Assembly (NCBI RefSeq): GCF_023278565.1
Contig: NC_064673.1
Location: forward strand, 1,488,001 to 1,552,000
Reading direction: 5' to 3'
Source of the DNA: Colletotrichum lupini
Lineage: Eukaryota; Ascomycota; Sordariomycetes; Glomerellales; Glomerellaceae
Length of the DNA: 64,000 nt
The position numbers and the translations under genes were made by a program. Below, piece by piece: positions 36,840-50,765 of this stretch. Each line of letters opens with the position of its first letter. Position 1 is the stretch's first letter. The notes under the pieces are model-generated. The model was not told where the DNA came from. It made no database searches and worked only from the letters and a program-made list of their open reading frames with translations.

Positions 36840-39800
36840 GGTCTTATAAAAAACCTTAATAATGTTTTACGATTATTACGAAAAAGTCGGAATTAGGGAA
36901 TATTAGTACTATTTAGTAATTAATATCGTACTCGTAAGTAAAGCCTCTAATTATTATTACAAAGCGGTACGTAATCTCGATCGAAACGACTTTTTTAATA
37001 TAATTAATATAATCCGAAGCCACTTCGAGACCTATAATAAGAACCTAGAGCTCTGATTTAAGCTACGAGCAATTTCTTTCGTATCTATAGCTAGGATAAT
37101 AGAGGGCAAATCGTAAGTAGAGATCCTTAAAGAGCTTATTAATCGAATCGATAAGCTAGTAAAAACCTAGCTAAATAAGGGGATAAACGAGCGGAAAGTT
37201 AGATATTTTTATATTATAATTTAGCATATACTAGAGGTAAAAATTACTTTATACTAAGTACTCAAAAACTACGAAACGCTCTACTCGAGGCTAAGATCTA
37301 GCTTTAATATTAAGGCGAGAATATTATACTAAACCTACCTCTAGGCATACGACGGCCCTTATTAATAACATTAGGTCGATCGAATATATAATAAAAAAGG
37401 AAAAGAGGCTAAATACGGTAATCGCTAATAAGGAGGCCTAGATTCGTTAAATAAGTAAAGATTTAACTTACGGGTAGGGTAATAAAAAAAGTAATACTAT
37501 ATTTATAAAAAGGATAGATATTAGTTAAGTAACTACTCTAAAAAAGAGCGTACTAAATCGTACGAATAGTATAAAAAGTCGAGGGTAGTAAATAGTAAAA
37601 CTAGCCCTCGTTAGTTTAACTAATTCCTTATTATATATAAGGGTAGATCCGGGGGTATAGAACTTAGTAACGGTAGCTAAAGTAGCGGCTTAAAGTATAT
37701 ACCCCCTATAAGAGATTTAGAAAATAAGGAAGATTTTACCCCCTATACTAACGAATTAAATTATAATAAAATCAAAGATATTAACTACTCTTTTTTCGCC
37801 CCGTTAGCCTCCGGAGGATATACGAAGCTAAACGAATAGAGAGTAGTAGAAGCTCTTAATAAATAGGCTTTTATTTAGAAATAGTAAGAGAAGGTCCCTT
37901 AGAGGACGGATATAGAAGTAGCTAAAAAAGTAAATCTAATAGGGCCGAAGCTTATTATCTTAACGATTAAGGAGAAGACGCTATCTTTTTTAATATTTAA
38001 AAAAAAGGAATATAATACTAAGCATATTTAGGGGTAACTAGAGGGGTCCTTTTTATACTACTTAGATCCCTCGAATACTAAGCTCATATAGGCATTTTAT
38101 ACGAATAAAAAGTACGGCCTAAACGATTTTTATAGGATTATTTTAAATACTAGGGCATCGTAATAATTAACTAAAGGAAAAGGGTAATTCTAAGCGCTAT
38201 AGAAGATCGCACTAGTAATGCTTAATATATTAACAGCGGGTATTATAAAAATTAGTTTCGGCCTAGGTAAGGAAATCGTCGCCCTAGGTATAGTAAAAGT
38301 AGAGATATACTTCGGAATAATAACTTTTTATATTTTACTTATTAATACCCTATTTCTCCTATATCTAAAAGACATAGATCGACTAAGTATTATATTTAAT
38401 AATACGAGGAATAAAATCTTTAGTAGTAAGTACTTCGAAGTAGTCGAACGACGATAGGGGCATGCGTTTATAAAGCTTATTAATAATACGAAGTTAATTA
38501 ATTACTTAATAAAAAGTAAGCTTAGAAGACTATATTAGAGATTCGGGTACCCGTTAGTTACGAGGCTATATAACCTCTTAAAGTAATTAAGTAATAATAA
38601 TATCGAAATAGGGGCGCTAGAGTAGTTAACGAAAGTATATTACTAATACTAGATAAATACGCAGAGCCTACGCAGATTTAAGTTTAAATTACGTAATAAG
38701 CTTAACTTTAACTAGGAAATCGTCGTCGATATCTTTTATTTAAATAGTCGGCTAGTACTATATATAATTAACGTAGCTATATCTTTCTAAGTAAGGTAAT
38801 TCCTCTAGGATCTATAAATAAAAATAGTGTGGGTAGCCCTGCGAAAAAGCTAAATCGATATATACTAGGGACTACTAGACGGTATTAGAACCGACGCTAG
38901 TATTAGCTTTAAGTTAATAGAATTTAGGGATAATACGACGGCCTACGGTATATAGCTAAAAGTCGTACCTATTAAAGCGCACTATAGTATTAAAAAGGTA
39001 GAGAGGGTATATTAGTAATTAAAAAGGGCGTTTAGAATTATTAAAGAGGAAAATCCGGATTCTATTAACGACGAATGCCTCTAAATAGTACTTAAATACT
39101 ATAACGATACTATAGGGCCTAACGGACTTATACTAACGTTATTAATATTTAGAGCATATTTAAGAACGACCTTAGCCTCGCTACCGTCGCTAAGCATAAA
39201 TTAACGAGCCTAAGTAGTTAAAAAAGTAATATAGGCACTGCGCGAGGTAAGTATAAAAAGGTAAATTAACGAGGTAATTACTACGCACAATAGGCCTAAT
39301 ATAGGGGATAATTTAGATATATTATTAAATTCGGATATACGAGTATAGTACGAAATTACTTAATAATAGGCTAGGCTATATAAGTTAATTTCCGTTAACG
39401 AGCGCTCTTATATAGTTACGAGAGATCGTAACTAGCTACTTAAAATATTAATTACGGTAGTTAGACCGTACTATATAGATCCTAACGAGGTAATTTCTAA
39501 CTTATAAAAAGAAAAAGAGCTAGGGGAAACTATATAACCCGCAGTAGAGGCATAGGAAATTATCCTTAACAAAATCGTCGTAGTAATATTAATAGACGAC
39601 GAGGAAGAGGATATTACCGAAAGGGTACTAATACTACTAGCGAGACGTTATAAAAGACTACGACGGCAAGCCCTAACGCGGCAATTTATTACTAGCAACG
39701 AGGTAATTAATACTTTTTATATAATAAAAGAGAAAGCTAATTTCGAGCTAGCGGTTAAACTATATAAGGAAGGTATAATTATAACTACTAAAAAGCCGTA

Positions 39801-41360
39801 TAAGGGATTAGATCTTATCGAAGTAAATACTTTTTACGATCGAGGGGTTTATTAATTTATCTTATATAACTTAGAAAAATATATAAACCTCTATATATTT
39901 AAATTACGAATAGTTCGTAAGATTAAAAAAAAAGGAATACCCTAGCCGTATAAGAAGTCTAGATACGTAATTTAGGGGTACGGCGACGTTAAAAAGGTAA
40001 CGCTATTTATATAATCGCTTACTATATAGCGCTATAGCTAACGATTAATAATAGTATTAATAATATCGTTACGGAAGAAGGGATACGAGATTTAGAGCCG
40101 TGATATTACCTAGGCCTATACCTAATCGGCCACAGGGCTTATAAAGAGAATCCTAGCCTATTTACCGAAGGAAATAGTTAGTAAATACCTAGAAGGCACG
40201 ATTATTAAAGTGCTTAAGCTACTATATAGGCTCGTAAAATCGGGCACTTATTAGTAGGCTACTTACTACGATTTTTATATTAATTAACTATTAATAGTTA
40301 CCTCTACGTACGACCCGTACTTACTAATTACGGAGTACGAAGGTAACTAATTTAGGATCGTTAGAATATAGACTAACGATATATTAGGCCTATTTAATAT
40401 TAACTTTATAAAAAAGGATAATAAGGAGCTTTAAAAAGCGGGCTTCGTAATAAAACTAAAATAGGTCTTTATAATAAACACCCCCTTAGTATTTAATAAC
40501 GAGATTCTTATAATTAAAGGGGAAACTGTTATTTTTTAATAAAAGGGGTAGGGCGAGAAGATTAACCTCGTTAATCCGAACGTAACTAACGTTAAGAAGT
40601 AATATAAAGCTAAGCTCGCGCAAGGGGTATATATTATAAGTATTTATTAACTTAAAATAATTTTTAACTACGCTAGGGTAGCGTAAGCTATAGATTTAAC
40701 TAAATAAGACGTCGAGGTACTTAATAAGCAGCTTAAGTAGTAATAAATAAATCTCGATCGAGGTTTTATTTACTACCTAATCGACCTTACGACTAGTAAG
40801 CTCTACGTCTTTATTAATAGGTTATTTATAAATAATAACGACCTTACTTCGTAATTAGGGTATATTATTATCCTAGCTAACGAGAGTATAAGTAAGAGCG
40901 AATTTACTATATACGGTAATATAATCTACTACTCGTTAACTAAAAATAAGTAAGTAACAAGAAATGTATTAGCGTCGGAGGTCTATAATATAATTAATAG
41001 CGTTAACCTCTCCTACGCGATTTTAACGACGCTAAAAAAGATTACTAATCGAATTAGCCTTTTACCTATTCTAATAGTTATTTATATAAATTCTTACTTG
41101 CTATACGAATACCTTATTAAATTAGGAACAACGAAGGAAAAGAGGCTTATAATCGATATTATAGCCCTTAAGTAATTATATAAAAGGCACAAAATACTCG
41201 AGATCCGTTAGATTAATAGTAAAGATAACCTCGTAAACGCTTTTATAAAAGTAGTACTAAATAAGGGATTAGAGCAATTCGTAAGTAGCGGAAAAGTTAC
41301 CGTACGAATAAAAAAATAGGTTATATAAAAAGAGTAAAAAAAAAGGGAAAAAGGAGACGA
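36840..41360 (+). pseudogene. Relic of copia gag-pol polyprotein (family A copy 2)
   Basis: Same domain order as in copy 1. The protease-like block at 38218-38457 stays open for about 79 codons (ISFGLGKEIVALG, FLLYLKDIDRL). Zinc-knuckle, integrase, RT and RNase H blocks can be followed through stop codons. It is not a host gene despite the open stretch. Confidence 0.85.
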
Positions 41361-41435
41361 CCTAATAGACGGGCCCGAGGTTAAATTATACCTCTAACTA
41401 TAGCGGTTAAATTAATAAAAAAAAGAGAAAGTTAG

Positions 41436-41637
41436 TATTAGATTAGAAGTCTAATTCGACCGCGGTATATAGCCGACTATATAGGGGCTAATTAGGGGCC
41501 CTATTTACGATTATCGTAGCTAGCCTAACTTATAGTTAGAACCTCTTTTTTATACCTACGCAGATATTTATATAGTTTAATTAATCTCTTCGTTAACTAC
41601 GGTTCGAACTAACTACTTTATAATAGGGATACTAACA
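41436..41637 (+). repeat. 3' LTR of family A copy 2
   Basis: 202 bp. It starts TATTAGATTAGAAG (RIP-changed from TGTCGGATTGGAAG) and ends GATACTAACA, followed by AATAG. Confidence 0.92.
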
Positions 41638-41800
41638 AATAGAGCGGGTATCTCTTCATGGGGCAATGTATATCTATATAAAGTAGTTAGTGCTAGTCAC
41701 AAGAAGGCTACTGCACGCAGGGACGCATAAGCTATAGACACGTATTTGGTACAAGTCGTTAACATTGAAAAGACATTCATACTTTTGAATATAAAGTAGC

Positions 41801-43421
41801 TTAGGCCGCATGGTGGTGAGATGTTGCCTCTATCACGGCACCTCCCGTCGTTGTCGGACCCTCATACCCCTTTCTTGCCCCCAGCAACCACCATAGACCA
41901 ACAAAAACGGTGAAGCCGCCCCATATCAAGCATGCGTAGTTCATCGACTGGGCATTGGTCGGCAGAGCGAAAGGGAAGCAGTAGATGACGAACCACACCA
42001 ACATGTAGGAACATGCGATGCCGTTAATGGCGAACCCAATCCATCCACGCATGTGGAAGGGTCCGTACGCGACCATCTTCCGCCCTGAAAGGAGGTTAGG
42101 TAGTATGGCAGCGAGATAGGAGCTACTCGAGAGAAGAATGAAGCTCCCGACAAAAGCGTTGAAAGCTGTCGTGCTACCGACATAGATTGCTCCAAGAACC
42201 GTGACTAGGATGGCTGACAAGACTGTAGACCACATGGGCATGCCCAGCCTTGGGCTTACATGTCCGAGAAGGGAGGGACGGGGACTTGCGCCGTCACGGG
42301 CAAGGGCCCATAGTGTTCGACCGCAGGTGATGTATAGACCCATGAGCGTCAAACCGATGCATATGAGTATGAGGGCGAGCAGCCCAGTCGCACCAGCAGC
42401 GGAGCCGGTGGCCTGACGGTAGATTTCGGCGATGGGATACGGAGATTCAAAGAGGGCATCATAGTCGTTGATCGCGTACATGATGGTGACCAAATAACAG
42501 AACCCGGTGATGAAGCCAATGCCCAGCTGGAGGCCGAGAGCAATGGGGACGTTACGCTGCGGGTTCGGGATCTCTTCCGCTAGATGGGTCGTAGCATCGA
42601 CGGCACCGACACTGAAAGCTCCGTTTAACGTTCCGGCCACAAAGACAAAGCCGTTCGGATATCCGATGTCGGCGGTCCACTCGGTCCAAACAAAGGAGGA
42701 TGATGCATGCGGCGGCCGTCCGTCTCGACCGGGCATGACGGCTACAGTGATGACGGTGATGAGGAAACCTGCTACAATCGCAAAGACACCAAAATCGTTA
42801 ATCCGCGGCATAGCACTATTAGCCAGGCAGACAATGGCGCATGCAAGCCATGTCGCGATGATGTAGACGATGAAGACGTGCCAGGGCTTGGCCTCGAAAC
42901 CCGTGTGGTTGAGCGCGTACATCTGGACCACCCGTGTTGCCGAAAATTGATGCCATGCTGGCCGCGCCGAGAATCCACGCAAGGTAGTTCCACCATCCGG
43001 CGAAGAAGCCCACGACGCGGCCCCATCGGCGGCCGGGTGTGACGGAGGCCCAGTGGTACACTCCGGCAGACGAAGGGATGGCGCTTGCTAGCTCGGCAAT
43101 GCTGGCCGTGACGGTCCAGTAGCAGACGGACACGGCGATGAACTCGTATAGGACGCCCGGGGGACCGCCGTTGAAGATGGCGACGAGGATTGAGCCGCCG
43201 ATAGCTGGCCAGACATTGCCGACTACCAACCCAACACCGGCGAGTGAGAGTAGATTGAAGTTGCGCTCAAGTTCTTGGACGTGGCCAGACGCGTTGATGG
43301 CTACATCGTGTTGGTCGGCCGATCGTGTCTTATTGACATTGGGGGCCGTGGCCTCGCTTTCGTCGTGGAGTTTCGTATCGCGATCCATGCTTGGAGCGTG
43401 TTGAGAGTCAGGAAGATGCAT
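41801..43421 (-). pseudogene. APC-superfamily permease (choline/GABA/amino-acid type) with 1-bp frameshift
   Basis: Two overlapping minus-strand frames make one permease of about 539 aa. The first (43421 to about 42934) carries a polar cytoplasmic N terminus with ERNFNLLSLAG, then membrane segments up to ASMASIFGN. The second continues with VVQMYALNHTGFE and nine or so further membrane segments to the stop at 41801. Removing one G from the GGG (CCC at 42931-42933 on the plus strand) rejoins them as ..GNTVVQMY... Consensus features of the fungal choline/GABA permease group (AA_permease_2, plasma membrane) are visible, with about 11-12 membrane spans. No intron can explain the junction. It is either a recently broken gene or a sequencing error in a homopolymer. 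The 3' end lies only 163 bp from copia copy 2, and the 5' flank is about 430 bp from the family B element. Confidence 0.8.
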
Positions 43422-43850
43422 ACGAGCCTGCTGCTGGTCTCCGAGAAGTTCTGGAGAGGAAAGTCGAGGCGGGCCTGTCTAGATAGACATCCAAACGCGA
43501 CCGGCCCGGTGCTACCTGAAAGTACCCGAGAGATCCAGCAGCGGCATCCACGAAATTTCGATATCGGCAGTCTCGTCATTCCAATTGCTGCTCAATTGAT
43601 CAATTTCGCCGACGGCGCCCCCAACTTGTTGTACTCCAGATGCCCGGTGGCACTCTTTCAATGTGCCAATGGTCTGATGGTGCGACTCGGGTCGCGGGGG
43701 AATCATCCCTTTTGATATCGGTATCGCCACTAGGAACCAGAGATCCCTGAAATATCTCCCAGTCAGGGGGAGGGATTGGTTAGGCTGGCCATTCAAGTGC
43801 CGGACACTTATCCGGGAATGTCACTGAACCCAGTCGCTGGGCACCCTTAC

Positions 43851-44075
43851 TGTTGGTATATACGTAGGCAGGTCAGACCTTTTGGTCGCGACTAGGTCAA
43901 TAGGTCAGTATAGGTCTATTGCGTGTGTGTAGGAGGGGAAGATCGTGGGCAGAGCCCGCGGTCCCTTAGTGGGTATAGGTAGGTGGAAGGGTCCGTCTAC
44001 ACGGGCCTAGACTGCCTACTTACTACCCCTACTTAACTACTTAATAAGGCCCCTTTTCTACCTCGTAATCTAATA
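43851..44075 (-). repeat. 3' LTR (left) of family B full-length copy
   Basis: 225 bp. The outer edge starts TGTTGGTATATACGTAGG on the plus strand, with few RIP changes; the inner end reads ..GTAATCTAATA. Confidence 0.92.
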
Positions 44076-44399
44076 TTAGTAGTCTTCTACTTTTATAATA
44101 AAAAAGGCTAGAATAGGGGCTAGGTCCCTTGCTAATAAGAACTAGTAATAAAATTTATAATTAATCCCTTATTTAGAAATACCTAAAGCCGTATACTAAA
44201 ATTTTAGTATAGCTTCTATTATAATTATTTATATAGAGATTTTAGTATCCCCTCTTTTTAATTACTTCCTAATCTTTTAATATATATAATCTATATACCT
44301 AAACTCCTTAGAAATTATTAAATTTAGCGTAGTTAAAAAAGAGCTTTTTATTAGTTTAACTACGTCCTAAATACGTACGTTTTTTTTTAAACTAAAGCT

Positions 44400-47300
44400 T
44401 AAAAAGCGTATATATTTACTAAACGACTTATTATTTATAATATATTATTATTTTAACTACGTATTACTTATCCTTCTATCTTAACTATAATAATTCCTTT
44501 ATTAACAAATCGTTCGAGGGACTTATTTAGTATACTCTTTATAAACCCGTTAGCTAAGTTATTGTCGTTACTAATTTAACGAATCTTATAGAGCTCGTAG
44601 TATTTATATAATTACTTAAGTACTATAATATCTATTATAAAGCACTTTTCTTTTATAATACTTAGCTTAACGAGGTATTTATATAGTAAGTATAAATTTA
44701 TATAAACTATAGTAAAGATCTTTAAAACGTCGAGTTATTTAGTAATAAGGTCTAAGGTAATTACAATAGTATAAGTAACGTTAATACTTACGACTATTTT
44801 ATAGACTTCTAATACTAATATGCTCTAGGTAATCCTTTTACTCTTTATAGAGCTATAATAAATAATATTATTATTAATTATAAAGCTCTCGTTAGTCTAT
44901 TTTTTATTCGTAAGGATAATAATATAACTTAGCTATAAAGTATAATTAGCGTTTTTTATGAATAACCTATTTACGAAGACGAAGAGTTTAGCTATAATTA
45001 AATTTAATAATACGAATATAAGCCCTCGGTCTAAGTAATCTATTTATTATTTAATATAATAGTTTAGTATAGCGTAGTTAGTAAATAACGGATTTACTTA
45101 GTATTAAGTAGTAAACGACGTATTAAAAGCTACTTCTAATTAGTAAATTAATATAATATAGGTACCTCGAGCTCGCTACTTAACGAATTATTATTTAGTA
45201 TTTAATACTAAGGGGTTAACCTAGTTAAGCTTCTTCCTTTAGTTCTTTTATCTAAGTACTATATTAATACTTTTTAATAAGATAATCCTACTATTAAAAA
45301 TAAGCGGCTCGTTAGTTAATAATTATTATTTTAGTTTAGTTAGTAACTTAGCGCGCTTAAGCTCAGTTTCTTCTTTTTAATCAAAAATCTTATTTAATAG
45401 TTTAATAGTATTATTAGTTTATATACTAATAATACTAAATAATTCGCTTTTTTTTATTAAGATTAGTAAGTATAGATCGAACGTAGATATTATTATTTAG
45501 AATATTTTTAAATAATACTTATTATATATTATTTATTAATAAGTATTAGATTTTATATAACCGTATAGTAACTATATAACGTATAAAATAGTACTCTTAG
45601 GGTATAGATAACGGATCCGAGCTAGTAATTAAGTAAAAACCTTATAATAAAGAAGTTAGCTCGATTATATATATACTTAAGTAATATCTCGTAGCTAAAT
45701 AACGTAGCCTTCCCGGATTAGGGTTAGGGCCAGGGTAAGGATTAAATATTAACTAGTTTTTTAAATTATTAATAATTATATAAGGATCTCCTTTTTTTCT
45801 TTATTATTATATTTTTATATAACTAAATAAGACTTTTCGATAGGGTTAAGTCCTAGGTTCTTAATCTTATTAACGAATCGAGACTTAAATATCCTTATAT
45901 CCCTATATTTAGGGCTAAGTTAAACGAATTTAATTACCCCTCTTTTTATTAGTCCTAAAAGCTCCTTATTAATAGATTTTATAAAAAGTGCTCTTAGGGT
46001 AATAATAATATTCTTATTATAGAGCTTAGTAACTAACTTAAAATTTACCTCTTTTTTAAATATAAAATAAGTCGTAATTATAAAAATATTACCGCGGCCG
46101 CGCCGTATTAATATTTTTTTAATCCTCTTACTCTATAATAAAGGGTTATTATTAATTATAATAACGATCTTATTAAGGACTTCGTTTATAGCGGCGCTAT
46201 TATTAATTAGTTAGTTAATTACGGGGATTAATAAGCGGTCGACGTACTTTATTATCGTAATTAATAACTCGGGGTTAACCTCTTTTAAGTACTAAGGTTT
46301 AACTATAGTAGCCCGGAAGCTTATTAAGCCGTAAGGTAATTTTATTACGTAAGTAGTACTATTTATTAAGACGAGCTTAAATAGGCCTTTTTATCCCTTA
46401 CCTTCTTATTAGACTTTAATATCTAATTATAGTAATAAATTAATAATATAAAAGATATTTAGTCCGTTTTAAGTAGCTAGTACTTTACTTATTTACTTAT
46501 TAGTATAAAGTTTACGGACTTCCCTTATTACTTGTTTAACTACTTTTATACGTTAAGTAATATTTAGTAACGGTAGAGATTTATTAAAAGTATATAAAAA
46601 AGCTCCGAAAACGAGGAGTATAAGAACGAGGCTATTTAAGCTAACTATATCGTTAACTATTTTAATTACGGCCTAAAGTATAGCCTCTGCGCTTATTAAT
46701 AAGTACTTATTTTAAATAATATTATATACCTTTTTAAGTACTGCATAGTATTTCTTAGCTTTATTAATACTCTTATAAGCTTCGATAAGTACTTCCTTAA
46801 CCTTAATAAATATAAATCTAATAAAAGATTTAAACTCTATAGTATTAAAGTTCTTATTAATATTTATAATAATCTAGTCCGGTAGACCGAGGTAGACGTC
46901 GATTTAATATAGCCAAAGAGCCTCCTATATATACTTCGTAGTTATATCCGCGAGGAACTTTACTACTTAAAAAGAAGTAATAGTATTAATAACGTAAAGT
47001 ACTAGTCGGTTAGTACTTTTATAATTTATTAAGTATATTATATTAATTATAACTTTATAGTTAAAATCGTAATTATCTCGTAAGGTAAATTTAAATTAGC
47101 TAGGGGTAATAGCGGTAAGTTAGTATTATTAATAGATTTTTATAAGCTTTTCGAGGGCTACGATCTTTATATTATTACTAGACTATTAAAGTAGCTTAAG
47201 GAGACGAGGAACCGAAGGGTAGCCGAAGTGCCGATATAAGCGGCATAATTCGCCCTTTATTAAGTAATTAGTAATAGCTTTTTTATTATCGAGGAGTAGA

Positions 47301-49900
47301 AGCTAAGGGTGTCCCTATTTATAAATAATAAGTACTATAATATCTCCTTTAATTAGTAAGTTATTAATATTATTAAAGTATACTCTTAGCTTATCTATAT
47401 CCCTTAAGTAGTATAAGAAAGGAGTATTAGTTAGTAAAACGTAAAAAGTAATATTACTAAATAGGGTACTAATAACCGTAAATCTTAATAACTTTACGGG
47501 TTTATTATTACTAAATCGAATACCTACCTCGCTAGCTCTAGAGGTATTAAAAGTAACTTTAAGTTATTATTATTATAATACGAGGAGTTAAGGGTAGCCC
47601 GTAGTTAAGAATTCCGTAGCGCTAGTATTAAGTATAATACTTTAGAAGTTTTTTAACGAGTACCTCTTATTTAATAAGAAGGAGGTCGCTAGTTCCGTAG
47701 GCTTAGTTAACTCGTTAATAAAGGTAGTATTAATAAAGCTATGCTCTATTACTTAGGTAGCGAGGATATTTATAAGGGTTCTTTTACTAATAGTAGTTAT
47801 AAGGTATGTTATTAAGATCTAGACTTTGTTTTTATAGTTATTTTTATAGTTAAAGTCGAGGCTATTAAAGTATTAAATTATAATATTATTATCGTCGTTA
47901 TTAATAGGGGCGGTTCCCTTATAAAAGGCGAGGAACTATAAGTATAAGCTTAGTATAGATCTCTTATTTCTTTTTTTACTATTTTTATACTTCTTATATA
48001 CCTAACGTCGCTCTTTCTCTAAGTACTTAGTTAATTAATAACTAGTTTTATAATAAACGAAATACTTTTTATTGGTAATGCCGCGGCTACGTTAATTCTA
48101 CTTATTAAATCGGGTCCCTCTATTAAAGCTATTATAAATACGGTCGGTTTAGTAAGTAGCGGGGACCTCTTTATTATAAGTACTATTTTAAAAATATTAC
48201 TATTACTTACTACGGTTGCGCTCTCTCTTTATAATATTAATTAAAATACTAAGCTAGTAGTAAATATTAGTAAATATAAGTACCGGGTTAAGTATAATAA
48301 GTCTATATTCTAGTATACTACTTACGTAGTAAAAGAGTTAGTTACTTATATTAAAAATAGATCCCTAAGTAGCTAGTACCTCGTAGAGGATTATAATATA
48401 GTTAATTAGTACTTATAGAATTTATTAGTTTAACTTACCTAGGTTCTTACGAACTATAGAGTATTAATAGAGGTTATAGAGCTTAGTAAGGTAGTTCTAA
48501 CGGCTCGTAAATAGCTCGAAGTATTCTTAGGTCCTTTAGTATATTATATTAAAACTAAGCGAGTTAGAAGCACTATTAAATTAGTTAAAATAGAAAGTTA
48601 ACGCCCTTTTCTTAAGTATATTTAAGAAAATACTAGAATAGTATTATCTACTAATTCTCGCCCGTTAATATAGTACCTTAAAAATCTAAAGCTTCTTATT
48701 AAAAACATCGTACTTCTCGCTACTATACTTATTCTTATTATTATAAAACTTAGTAAGGTTAATTAATTAGCGGGTATTAGGTATAATATCGTTTTTAGTT
48801 TTTATATTAAAGTATAGTATCTAATAGGGTAGATTTTATTATTAAGTAATAATAACTTTATTTTCTAGTTCTTCTTCCTCTTTTTTTTAAAGAGGCGGTA
48901 AGTTAGTTAGTTAATAATAAGGCTAAGGTTAGAATCTTAATTACTAAGATTAAGTAAGTTAGGGTTATACGGATTCCTTTACTATCTCTCTAGCTTATTA
49001 AATAAGATTATTAGTATTTATTAACTATAGGAATAATAAATAAAAGAAGTAAAGATCGTAATATAATATATTAAAGTATTTAATACGGCTACGATAAGCT
49101 ACGATCTCCTTAGAAGTCTAAGTAAGGAAGTATTAAGTATTAAAGGCGCTAGCGATCTTTTTTACTATTTAACTACGATCTCTAATTATTAAATTAATAT
49201 TATTATTTATAAAGAAGTCTCTTAGTTTCCTAAGAATCGTACTTTTTATTCTTAAGAAGTCCCTTATTTCTTAGTTTTAGAAATCGGTTTTAAAGTCCTT
49301 TTATAGCTCCTTACCCGTTAGGCCGTTTTAATAATAGTATCTTATTATATAAAGGATAAAGGTATTAAGCTTTTTATTATTTATAAGGGCGGGTATAATA
49401 TTAAATAAGCCCTATTAAGTTAGGTTAACGTAGTCTTACTAACGAATTATAATTAAGTATAGTTCCGTAATTTAAAAGTATAAGTAGGCCGGAGGTAATA
49501 TTAACTAATTATTAGACCCTTTTTACTTATTACTAAGGCCGGCGGTTACTATAGTATATTTACAAAGTAAGTTATATAATAAAAAATTACCGTAAGATAT
49601 AATTATTATATTATAATTATAGTATAACGCTAGTTAAGTTAGAAAGAGTAGTAAGTTAGTTATAGCGATCGTTTTAATAGCGGTAAGCGGGCTACTATTA
49701 TTAATTAAAAAATTCTACTTTTTTAACGAGGTATATAGACGGAAGGTTATTAAGGTTAGCGGAAGGTTATAAAAAGGGAAAAAAGGCCTTTTATAACCGT
49801 ACTTTTAGTAATAAATAGAGGATTCCGTTAGCTACTAATTAGCAATTCTTTTTAGTACTTCTTATACTTTTTTTTATTAATTTAGTTTCGGAGCTTTTAT
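44400..49900 (-). pseudogene. Relic of copia gag-pol polyprotein (family B)
   Basis: Read on the minus strand. A gag zinc-knuckle relic lies at about 47990-48080 and RT/RNase H at about 44400-45400; the latter matches the plus-strand deleted copy at 27000-27880. TAA/TAG stops are frequent throughout because of RIP. No functional product is possible. Confidence 0.75.
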
Positions 49901-50535
49901 TAAGTTAGAAGGAGGTAAATTTATTAGTAATATAAAATAGATCCCTACTACTACTATTATTAAAATCTTTTCTTTTTCTTAGTATCTTAGAATACTTCGC
50001 TATTAGTAAGAGATTTATTATTAACGTATTTATAATTCCGAAGGTCTTATTATTACTAAGTATTAGTACGCTAGCGATTATTAGATTAATCTTTTAGTAG
50101 TTAATCTCTTTTTATTTATTATTAATTTAAAATAGCGCTTAGTTATAATATATTTAAAATAGATTCTTTTACGAGCGGTTTAATTAGAGGAAAGTTAATA
50201 ATAATAATAAGGCTAGTAAAGATAATATTAATAGTAAAAGCGAGGTTAATAATAGTAATAAAGTAGTTAATCCTTCCGTAATAATAGTCTTAATAAAAGA
50301 GATCGTACGTAATAAAGCGCGCTCTTAATAGCTTATAACTAGTTAATTAGTTATTAACTAGCGGTAGTAAAGGAGAGCTAAGGTAGTATAGACTAGGCCG
50401 CTTATTATTAATCAAATAAATAGAACTAAGTTAATAAGTTAGAATAGCTAGCGAGGTAGGTCGAGGCTATTTTTTTATGGTTATATCCTTACTAACCTGC
50501 GGTAGAAATATATATATAATTTAACTACTAATTAG

Positions 50536-50760
50536 TATTAGTATATACATAAGTAGGTTAGACCTTTTAGTTATAACTAGGTTAATAGGTCAGTATAAGT
50601 CTATTACGTGTGTATAGGAGGGGAAGATCGTGGGCAGAGCCCGCGGTCCCTTAGTGGGTATAGGTAGGTGGAAGGGTCCGTCTGCACGGGCCCAGACTGC
50701 CTACCTACTACCCCTACCTAACTACCTAATAGGGCCCCTTTTCTGCCTCGTAATCCAACA
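50536..50760 (-). repeat. 5' LTR (right) of family B full-length copy
   Basis: 225 bp. The inner end reads TATTAGTATATAC (RIP-changed), while the outer end ..CGTAATCCAACA is unmutated. Followed by CTTAC. Confidence 0.92.
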
Positions 50761-50765
50761 CTTAC

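Larger units (their letters stand above)
34792..41637 (+). mobile_element. Ty1/copia LTR retrotransposon, family A copy 2, RIP-mutated
   Basis: 6,846 bp, 202-bp LTRs (34792-34993 and 41436-41637), perfect target duplication AATAG (34787-34791, 41638-41642). It is colinear with copy 1 but keeps the extra 331-bp leader segment (about 35314-35644). A small open stretch survives at about 38218-38457, corresponding to the protease region. The rest is broken by TAG/TAA. Strong CpA/TpG depletion. It separates the TPR gene from the permease. Confidence 0.93.
43851..50760 (-). mobile_element. Ty1/copia LTR retrotransposon, family B, full-length minus-strand copy
   Basis: 6,910 bp, 225-bp LTRs (43851-44075 and 50536-50760), perfect target duplication CTTAC (43846-43850, 50761-50765). 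The LTRs are the inverse complement of those at 24168 and 28259. Coding runs on the minus strand, so the 5' LTR is on the right. A zinc-knuckle relic is readable at about 47990-48080 (Tyr in place of Cys, then EKERRQVYKKYK) and RNase H remnants at about 44450-45000. It is strongly RIP-mutated inside, while the outer about 150 bp of each LTR are nearly unmutated. Confidence 0.92.

Noticed and set aside
38218..38457. Open frame of 79 codons as a separate host gene
   Set aside because: It lies in the protease region of copia family A copy 2, and the same block exists with stops in copies 1 and 3.
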